27,658 nt of DNA from a virus: the IMG/VR virus record IMGVR_UViG_3300024328_001297, positions 1 to 27,658 of that record. One strand, written 5' to 3'. Below, one piece after another: positions 22,739 to 27,658 of the stretch; the stretch's first letter is position 1; every line of letters starts with the position of its first letter. The notes beneath the pieces were generated by a model that had not been told where the DNA came from, searched no databases, and was given only the letters and a program-made list of their open reading frames with translations. A program made the position numbers and the translations under genes.

Positions 22739-24913
22739 TCAGATCGCGATTTCCCACCACTTACGTTTCGGAGATCGGACAAAGTCTGCCTTGAGCTTTT
22801 TCCAAAGCACAGACCCAAAAATGTTGGACAATGATTGGTCCTCAATGCCTGAAATAAGATCTGCTGTTACGATTGGTGCGGGGCCATTATTGTGGGCGTC
22901 CACAAGCCGCTGAACGACGAGCAGCCTCTGTTCACCCGATATGTCGATGGATCCCTTTCCCGGCACAAAAAGCGTTCCGGAATTTTCGCCAGTGCGTTCA
23001 AGCTGCACGGTCAGCCCGCCTCGCGCGAGAGATTGGTCGCGTCGAAAGATGGCCTTGAGCTTGTCCGCAACCAAGGTGATTTCCGGTTCGTCGGCTTCCA
23101 TGTGATCGGCAAGAGGCGTCAGAACATTCGCAGCAAGGCACGCCCCCGCCGCGTTTCCAGCCTGCAGCACCAGCCCAATCCCAAGGCTGCTGCGTGCCCT
23201 TAGCTCTCCGTCGACCGACGCCCTGACTTTTTCCTGGTCCAGACTGCGAGCCAGGTAGATCGGAACATCCCGGTTGTCGATCTCGAGCGTGCCAAGATAC
23301 TGCAGATGTTTATTCAATTCCTCGATGGCAGGCGCATCCAGCGTATCTGCCAATCGGGCGCGAAGATGCTCCTCGACCCAGCCATCGCGCACACGATAAA
23401 TTCTATAACGATCTGGACTGCCACCACTGGGGGTAACATGGCCCTCTGCGACTTTGAGAGCGACCTCGTCCGGTTGTGCAACGACTTCTGCCGCAACCGG
23501 GCCAATTCCGTCTTCGTCATCGATCAGGTCGTCGCCTTCCCAGCCCGCGGGCACAAGGAAACCCAATTCTGTCAGAAGAGCCGGATCGATTCCGCGATCC
23601 AGCAGCCATGCGCCTGCGATCCTGTCGGCGCCGATGTCCCAGATGGCGAGCAGTGCAGGCACAATGGCCATGCCTTCATCAGCGCTCGGGGCGCGCCCCT
23701 CCCGCATGATGTTCCAACGCCGAAGCAACCGGTGACCGAGTACGCGCTCGAAATGATCGTCCAAGCTGAGCAGGCTGCTTGTGTTTCGGTCGGTCAAAGT
23801 GAAATTGAGTGTTTTCTCATGTGATACGCCGGCGCGGCGATACCTGACTGCAATTTCCACAAAGCGGATCGCGACGGCGCGGGAGAAAATGCGGTCAAGA
23901 CCGGGCTGACCACCAATAATTGTAGATAAGTTTTGATTTATCGTCGTCGATAGAGAAAGGCGATTTGCCAAATTAACAACGCTGATTTCAGCACGGATCA
24001 CCTGAGCACGTAGGATTACTGCGTCTTCCAGTTCAGGCGTTTCCAGATGAAACCCGTTCAGGAATTGCGAGATATCGTACGCCTGAAAATCGACCGGCTG
24101 GTTCGAATACGTCTGATCCAAAGCCGTCTCAATGAACCGCTCGGCGATGGTGTGGCGTAAGGTTCTGTTGCCTGCCCGAACATGAACCCGACCTGTCGAA
24201 GGCGTGTAGACGATCATCGCTTCACCCGGCGGTCGGAAATAGATGCGGGACCGATTGCCGGAATCATCAATCTCTCGAACGCTGGTCGGAGGGTTGGGGT
24301 GAAATAGCAGATACATCTCGGCAGCCGGTTCGTCCCCATCCTCCGGAATGTCGAACCGGTCAATGCTATATCCGTCTCCTCGATCCAGCTCGGTATTCAG
24401 CTGGGAAAGCAGCGCATCGAGTATTTCGCTGCCAGCGTCAGGACCACCGTCCGTGGACGGATCGGCCATAAACGTCTGATAGTGCTTGTCGTAGCGACGG
24501 TACATGCGCAGGTGCAGGCTGTTTTCGGCCGCTTCGAACAGGCTCTGTTCGCGAGTGAAGGCCCAAAGGCTGCGCGCAAGCTGATCCCGCTGGTTCATGA
24601 GTTCCCGGGAGCGCTCCGGTTCGAGCTTCGCCTTGGCCAAGCCTTCGAGCACGAATTGACCTCGGTCCGCGATGAGGGTGGCAATGCGCGCGGCCTCCGA
24701 CTCTAGTGGCCCCAAGCGGTCCTTGTTTTCCTGATGCAGCATTTTGCTGGCGGTAGCAGGACCTTCCAGGCTATCAGGCTCGAACTGGTAGTTCTCCAGC
24801 CAGTCCAGCCTCTCGAATGACCTGCTACGTAAAAATGCAGATAGCAATGACGGCTCTGCGTCATTGAGCAATCGAGAGAGATTCGGGCAGGTTTTGGCTG
24901 GGGCACGTACCAT
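22739..24913 (-). CDS. Unrecognised 724-residue protein (accessory cargo candidate)
   Basis: A large soluble protein with no family I can name. The N-terminus (about 1-150) is helical, with an Arg/Glu-rich coiled-coil-like stretch ('ESEAARIATLIADRGQFVLE', 'KLEPERSRELMNQRDQLARS'). Residues about 200-300 are strand-rich ('RSRIYFRPPGEAMIVYTPST', 'GRVHVRAGNRTLRHTIAERF'). A middle region follows with 'LGHRLLRRWNIMREGR', and the last ~75 residues ('DISGEQRLLVVQRLVDAHNN' to 'LKADFVRSPKRKWWEIAI') look like a DNA-binding winged helix. No Walker, nuclease or membrane motif is visible. A GGAG site precedes the ATG at 24913. The gene is more A/T-rich than its neighbours, lies beside the recombinase operon and is divergent from it, so it looks like cargo or a large DNA-binding regulator. 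Confidence 0.8.
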   Translation of the reverse strand: MVRAPAKTCPNLSRLLNDAEPSLLSAFLRSRSFERLDWLENYQFEPDSLEGPATASKMLHQENKDRLGPLESEAARIATLIADRGQFVLEGLAKAKLEPERSRELMNQRDQLARSLWAFTREQSLFEAAENSLHLRMYRRYDKHYQTFMADPSTDGGPDAGSEILDALLSQLNTELDRGDGYSIDRFDIPEDGDEPAAEMYLLFHPNPPTSVREIDDSGNRSRIYFRPPGEAMIVYTPSTGRVHVRAGNRTLRHTIAERFIETALDQTYSNQPVDFQAYDISQFLNGFHLETPELEDAVILRAQVIRAEISVVNLANRLSLSTTINQNLSTIIGGQPGLDRIFSRAVAIRFVEIAVRYRRAGVSHEKTLNFTLTDRNTSSLLSLDDHFERVLGHRLLRRWNIMREGRAPSADEGMAIVPALLAIWDIGADRIAGAWLLDRGIDPALLTELGFLVPAGWEGDDLIDDEDGIGPVAAEVVAQPDEVALKVAEGHVTPSGGSPDRYRIYRVRDGWVEEHLRARLADTLDAPAIEELNKHLQYLGTLEIDNRDVPIYLARSLDQEKVRASVDGELRARSSLGIGLVLQAGNAAGACLAANVLTPLADHMEADEPEITLVADKLKAIFRRDQSLARGGLTVQLERTGENSGTLFVPGKGSIDISGEQRLLVVQRLVDAHNNGPAPIVTADLISGIEDQSLSNIFGSVLWKKLKADFVRSPKRKWWEIAI

Positions 24914-24973
24914 ATAAGTCTCCGAAAACGCTTATTTACTCTGCAGTCTGCAAACGTGGCGTCATATTCTGAA

Positions 24974-25117
24974 TTAGAAATTGCGATGGCCTGTTGCGCA
25001 ATTGGGAACGGGATTGACGCATTTCCGAACGGACTGTGCTGCTCGGGTAAGGTCAATGCGCGCCTCTTCGATCAACGCCAGGATATTGGGACCGATCGGA
25101 CTTGCTTTGCGTGCCAT
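24974..25117 (-). CDS. Possible 47-residue small protein upstream of the cargo gene
   Basis: A short ORF starting MARKASPIGPNILALIEEAR with a GAGG ribosome site seven bases before the ATG at 25117. The N-terminal half is a clean amphipathic helix (ILALIEEARIDLTRAAQSV); the rest contains two cysteines and ends in NF. The next gene begins 60 bases downstream with its own ribosome site, so the two could form a two-gene operon. It could also be the surviving front of a decayed gene. No family is recognised. Confidence 0.4.
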   Translation of the reverse strand: MARKASPIGPNILALIEEARIDLTRAAQSVRKCVNPVPNCATGHRNF

Positions 25118-25126
25118 GAAATTACC

Positions 25127-25174
25127 TCAACGATTGCTTGCTCTCTGCCTGCTCTAGCCTTTGATCATCGTTGA
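25127..25174. repeat. 8-bp inverted repeat upstream of the 47-aa ORF
   Basis: TCAACGAT at 25127-25134 is the perfect inverse of ATCGTTGA at 25167-25174, with a 32-base spacer. On the minus strand the downstream arm runs into the GAGG ribosome site of the 47-aa ORF, so it may be an operator or a leader stem. Confidence 0.5.
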
Positions 25175-25199
25175 CGAGACTTTCTTTCGCAATAGGGTA

Positions 25200-25219
25200 T
25201 GTTCACTATGTGTTCACAC
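25200..25219. promoter_or_regulatory. TGTTCAC direct repeats, operator-like
   Basis: TGTTCAC occurs at 25200-25206 and 25211-25217, one helical turn apart, and the second copy lies in a small palindrome GTGT-TC-ACAC (25210-25219). It lies in the divergent control region about 100 bases before the recombinase operon. This arrangement would suit a repressor dimer binding on one DNA face. Confidence 0.4.
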
Positions 25220-25272
25220 GTAATGGCCAGCACAGGGTGCGGCATGTCCCAAAAGGGGCTTCGGGATGGCTT

Positions 25273-25299
25273 TTGATTGGTAACGACACGACCAATCAA
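25273..25299. promoter_or_regulatory. Perfect 9-bp inverted repeat before the recombinase operon
   Basis: TTGATTGGT (25273-25281) and ACCAATCAA (25291-25299) are perfect inverses around a 9-base spacer; an overlapping alternative pairs GGTAAC (25279-25284) with GTTACC (25301-25306). The element ends 13 bases before the first start codon of the operon, so it could be an operator or an RNA switch with two competing stems. Confidence 0.55.
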
Positions 25300-25312
25300 G
25301 GTTACCCAATAC

Positions 25313-25516
25313 ATGAAACGACCCAACCCATTCCCGCCCGACCAGATGACCCCAGCGGAACGCCGCTCCGACCTATGCGGGATGCTGGCTCTCGGACTGG
25401 TTCGCTTGCGGATGCGGGACCGAGCGGAAGTATCTGACAATATTAGAGAAAGTTACCTACACTATCCGGCCGACGAATGGCGTCATGCAACTCCAACTCA
25501 ACGGAGAAATGCATGA
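25313..25516 (+). CDS. Small protein of the DUF2924-recombinase operon
   Basis: A 67-residue basic protein starting MKRPNPFPPDQMTPAERRSD, with a conserved helix 'LCGMLALGLVRLRMRDRAEV' and a polar end. Similar short proteins precede DUF2924-recombinase pairs in alphaproteobacteria, as I recall them. It begins 13 bases after the 9-bp inverted repeat and its stop overlaps the DUF2924 start as ATGA. The frame opens further upstream to 25277, but that would run through the inverted repeat; I prefer 25313. The function is unknown; the coupling suggests regulation or assistance of the recombinase. Confidence 0.65.
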   Translation: MKRPNPFPPDQMTPAERRSDLCGMLALGLVRLRMRDRAEVSDNIRESYLHYPADEWRHATPTQRRNA

Positions 25517-25965
25517 CCAAACAAGATCCCATTCCCGCGCGCCTGGCCGCGCTCAAGACCACGTCGACGCCAGACCTGAAGCAACAATGGCGCGACCTGT
25601 TCGACAGTGAGCCGCCGCCGTTCAATCGTCGTTATCTCGAGAGCCGGTTGGCCTACCGCATCCAGGAACTGGCTTATGGCGGCCTGAAGCCGGACACGAT
25701 CCGGCGACTGGAAACCCTCGGCGAACAGCTGGACGGGGGCGATCGCAAGAAGAGCCGCATCCGCGCCGACCTGACACCTATCGTCGGAACACGGCTGATC
25801 CGAGAATGGCAGGGCATTGAGCATCTCGTCACCGTCACTTCTGACGGCTTCGACTGGCAGGGCCGCCCTTACAAATCGCTGTCGGCCATTGCCCGCGCGA
25901 TCACCGGCACGCGCTGGAACGGCTGGGTGTTCTTTGGCCTGAAAAACCACCGGAGAGGCGCATGA
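25513..25965 (+). CDS. DUF2924 domain protein
   Basis: A 150-residue basic protein starting MTKQDPIPARLAALKTTSTP. Family hallmarks are the N-terminal 'LKQQWRDLFDSEPPPFNRRY', 'LESRLAYRIQELAYGGLKPD', and the C-terminal 'IVGTRLIREWQGIEHLVTVT' with 'GFDWQGRPYKSLSAIARAIT' and 'GTRWNGWVFFGL'. DUF2924 genes are regularly found immediately before serine recombinase genes. I infer an accessory DNA-binding protein, possibly the recombination directionality factor, but this has no direct evidence here. Both its start and its stop sit in ATGA overlaps with the neighbours. Confidence 0.88.
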   Translation: MTKQDPIPARLAALKTTSTPDLKQQWRDLFDSEPPPFNRRYLESRLAYRIQELAYGGLKPDTIRRLETLGEQLDGGDRKKSRIRADLTPIVGTRLIREWQGIEHLVTVTSDGFDWQGRPYKSLSAIARAITGTRWNGWVFFGLKNHRRGA

Positions 25966-27269
25966 CCAAACCAATCGTCAGGAAGCTGCGTTGCGCTGTC
26001 TACACCCGGAAATCATCCGAGGAGGGTCTTGAGCAAGAATTCAACAGCCTCCACGCCCAGCGAGAGGCCTGCGAGGCGTACATTGCCAGCCAGCGATCCG
26101 AGGGCTGGGTATTGGTGCGGGATCAATACGACGATGGCGGCATCTCTGGCGGCACGCTGGAACGCCCCGGCCTGAAACGCCTGCTAGCTGATGTCGAGGA
26201 TGGGCTGGTGGACGTGGTTGTCGTGTACAAGATCGACCGCCTGTCGCGGTCGCTGATGGACTTTTCCAAGCTGGTCGAGGTGTTTGACCGGAATGGCGTC
26301 ACCTTCGTGTCGGTCACCCAGTCCTTCAATACCACAACGTCCATGGGACGGTTGACGCTGAACATCCTGCTGTCGTTCGCCCAATTTGAGCGCGAGGTGA
26401 CGGCGGAACGTATTCGGGACAAGGTCCGCGCCAGCCGGATGAAGGGCATGTGGATGGGCGGCGTGCCGCCACTGGGCTATGAAGTGAAGGACCGCAAGCT
26501 GATCATCAAGGAAGCCGATGCTGCCAATGTCCGCTGGATCTTCGCGCGTTTCATCGAAATCGGATCGGGCACCTTGTTGGCACGGGAACTGGCGGCGCAC
26601 GGTATTCTGACCAGCCGTGGCAATCGGATCGACAAGAAATACCTGTACCGCCTGCTCAATAATCGCGCCTACATTGGCGAAGCCGTCCACAAGGGCAACA
26701 GTTATCCCGGCGAGCATGACGCCATCATCGACCGCGCTATCTGGGACAAGGTCCACTCCATCCTGACCGAAAGCCCCCGCAAGCGCGCCGCCCGCACGCG
26801 CGCCGATACACCCGCGCTACTCAAAGGGTTGCTCTACGGCCCAGATGGTGCCGCGTTCTCGCCGACGCACACGCGTAAAGGCGACAAGCTTTATCGGTAC
26901 TATGTCAGCCAGTCGGTATTGAAGCACGGCGCGGGGTCGTGTCCGGTCGGCCGAGTTCCGGCAGGCGAAATTGAAACCGCCGTCATCGACCAGCTCCGCG
27001 CCGTGTTCCGCCAGCCTGAGATTGTGGCGGGCACATGGAAAGCGGCACGCACGCAGGATGACGAGATCACCGAGGCCGACGCCCGTGACGCGCTGATACG
27101 CCTTGATCCGCTCTGGGACGAACTCTTCCCTGCCGAGCAGGCACGCATTGCAACACTTTTGGTTGAGCGGGTCGACATCGGTACCGATGGCCTTAATGTT
27201 CGCCTCCGCATGGATGGCCTGAGTGGGCTGGCACGCGAAATGATGGCAGATCTCGGGACGGCGGCATGA
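25962..27269 (+). CDS. Serine site-specific recombinase, zinc-ribbon cysteines absent
   Basis: A 435-residue recombinase. The catalytic resolvase domain (about 7-155) has the YTRKSSEEG motif, with Ser18 as the likely nucleophile, YKIDRLSRS, and 'SFAQFEREVTAERIRDKVRA' in the long E-helix. The recombinase domain follows ('GGVPPLGYEVKDRKLIIKEA', 'RLLNNRAYIGEAVHKGNSYP'). The next domain keeps the zinc-ribbon outline, 'LLKGLLYGPDGAAFSPTHTR' and 'YRYYVSQSVLKHGAGSCPVG', but the paired cysteines of typical large serine recombinases are gone. It is also short for the class (usually 450-700). It should integrate or excise the element. It is translated with DUF2924 and the following gene through ATGA overlaps. 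Confidence 0.92.
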   Translation: MTKPIVRKLRCAVYTRKSSEEGLEQEFNSLHAQREACEAYIASQRSEGWVLVRDQYDDGGISGGTLERPGLKRLLADVEDGLVDVVVVYKIDRLSRSLMDFSKLVEVFDRNGVTFVSVTQSFNTTTSMGRLTLNILLSFAQFEREVTAERIRDKVRASRMKGMWMGGVPPLGYEVKDRKLIIKEADAANVRWIFARFIEIGSGTLLARELAAHGILTSRGNRIDKKYLYRLLNNRAYIGEAVHKGNSYPGEHDAIIDRAIWDKVHSILTESPRKRAARTRADTPALLKGLLYGPDGAAFSPTHTRKGDKLYRYYVSQSVLKHGAGSCPVGRVPAGEIETAVIDQLRAVFRQPEIVAGTWKAARTQDDEITEADARDALIRLDPLWDELFPAEQARIATLLVERVDIGTDGLNVRLRMDGLSGLAREMMADLGTAA

Positions 27270-27658
27270 CCCGCGCGACGCCAGGACCGGAAACGGTGAC
27301 GGTCCACATCCCGTTCCGTCTCGTGAAGCGCGGCGGCCGCAAGGAGATGCAGATGCCAGACGGGGCATCCAACCAAAGCAAGATGGACAACACGCTGGTC
27401 AAGGCGCTGGCCCGTGCTTTTCGCTGGAAGCGGATGCTGGAAAGCGGCGAGTTCACCACCATCACCGAGCTAGCCAAGTATGAAAACCTCGCCCTGACTT
27501 ACTTGACCCGCGTCCTGCGCCTCAGCCTACTAGCACCGGATATCGTTGAGGCAATTCTGGACGGGCGGCAGTCGCCGGAAATGACTCTGGCGGCACTGCT
27601 GGAGCGGTTTCCGATGGAGTGGAACCTTCAATCAGGAAGCACTCCCAAGGCATCCTGA
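27266..27658 (+). CDS. Small HTH-like protein of the recombinase operon
   Basis: A 130-residue basic protein starting MTRATPGPETVTVHIPFRLV. The second half resembles a KorB/ParB-type helix-turn-helix: 'FTTITELAKYENLALTYLTR' then 'VLRLSLLAPDIVEAILDGRQ'. The middle 'VKALARAFRWKRMLESGEF' is a basic helix. It follows the recombinase in an ATGA overlap and ends with a stop at the last base of the window, so it is complete. It is probably a DNA-binding accessory or autoregulator of the operon; I have no direct evidence for its target. Confidence 0.75.
   Translation: MTRATPGPETVTVHIPFRLVKRGGRKEMQMPDGASNQSKMDNTLVKALARAFRWKRMLESGEFTTITELAKYENLALTYLTRVLRLSLLAPDIVEAILDGRQSPEMTLAALLERFPMEWNLQSGSTPKAS

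Larger units (their letters stand above)
24914..25312. other. Divergent control region between cargo gene and recombinase operon
   Basis: About 400 bases separate two divergent operons. It holds a possible 47-codon minus-strand ORF (24974-25117) and three operator-like signals listed separately: an inverted repeat at 25127-25174, 11-base-spaced TGTTCAC repeats at 25200-25217 and an inverted repeat at 25273-25299. Promoters for both operons must lie here, but no convincing -35/-10 pair is visible by eye. Confidence 0.6.

Noticed and set aside
25165-25440. 91-codon minus-strand ORF upstream of the recombinase operon
   Set aside because: It overlaps the conserved plus-strand 67-aa gene and the control region, lacks a ribosome site and has no recognisable sequence.

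Overview
This window is most of a temperate-type phage genome (prophage or phage-derived island) from a GC-rich alphaproteobacterium, most likely a member of the Rhodobacteraceae. That placement rests on protein content: a lambda-like head gene set built with gpA-type terminase and gpE-type capsid, several small families I associate with Rhodobacteraceae prophages (DUF6441, DUF6362, DUF6511, DUF7220, DUF3489), and a DUF2924-recombinase operon at the right end. No database was searched; family names come from recognising the protein sequences.

Layout. (1) 1-8922, minus strand: packaging and head/tail morphogenesis, read right to left in the same order as lambda Nu1-A-W-B-C-D-E-FII-Z-U-V: small terminase, large terminase, gpW-like joiner, portal, ClpP-like head protease, decoration protein, gpE-type capsid, head-tail joiner, DUF6441 protein, tail-terminator-like protein and a tail tube protein cut by the window edge. 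(2) 8923-9895: a non-coding gap next to the small terminase (promoters, possible cos) and three small plus-strand genes. (3) 9877-22646, minus strand: DNA metabolism and early control. Read in transcription order this holds a Com-like zinc-ribbon protein, a sigma-70-like factor, several small proteins, a Sak4-like ATPase, a probable DUF669-type ssDNA-binding protein, an SF2 helicase, a DUF6511 protein, a Cas4/RecB-like nuclease, a primase-helicase, a repeat-rich non-coding region that looks like a replication origin, a RuvC-like resolvase, DUF6362, an orphan ParB-methyltransferase fusion and a DUF7220 membrane protein. (4) 22739-25117: an unrecognised 724-residue gene preceded by a possible 47-codon ORF. 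(5) 25313-27658, plus strand: a four-gene operon, chained by 4-base ATGA overlaps, encoding a 67-aa protein, a DUF2924 protein, a serine recombinase and a small HTH-like protein.

How it works together (inference). The recombinase would move the element. The Sak4/SSB/helicase/nuclease/RuvC genes form a recombination-dependent replication module around a candidate iteron origin at 13337-13542, driven by the primase-helicase. The left block packages and builds a siphovirus-like particle.

The most interesting signals are: two perfect RNA hairpins that place the ribosome-binding region of the Com-like gene and of the next gene (sigma-like) inside a stem, recalling the phage Mu Com/mom translational switch; the ~20-bp-phased repeats plus long hairpin between the primase-helicase and RuvC; the unknown 724-aa cargo gene; and the recombinase operon, whose recombinase has lost the usual zinc-ribbon cysteines.
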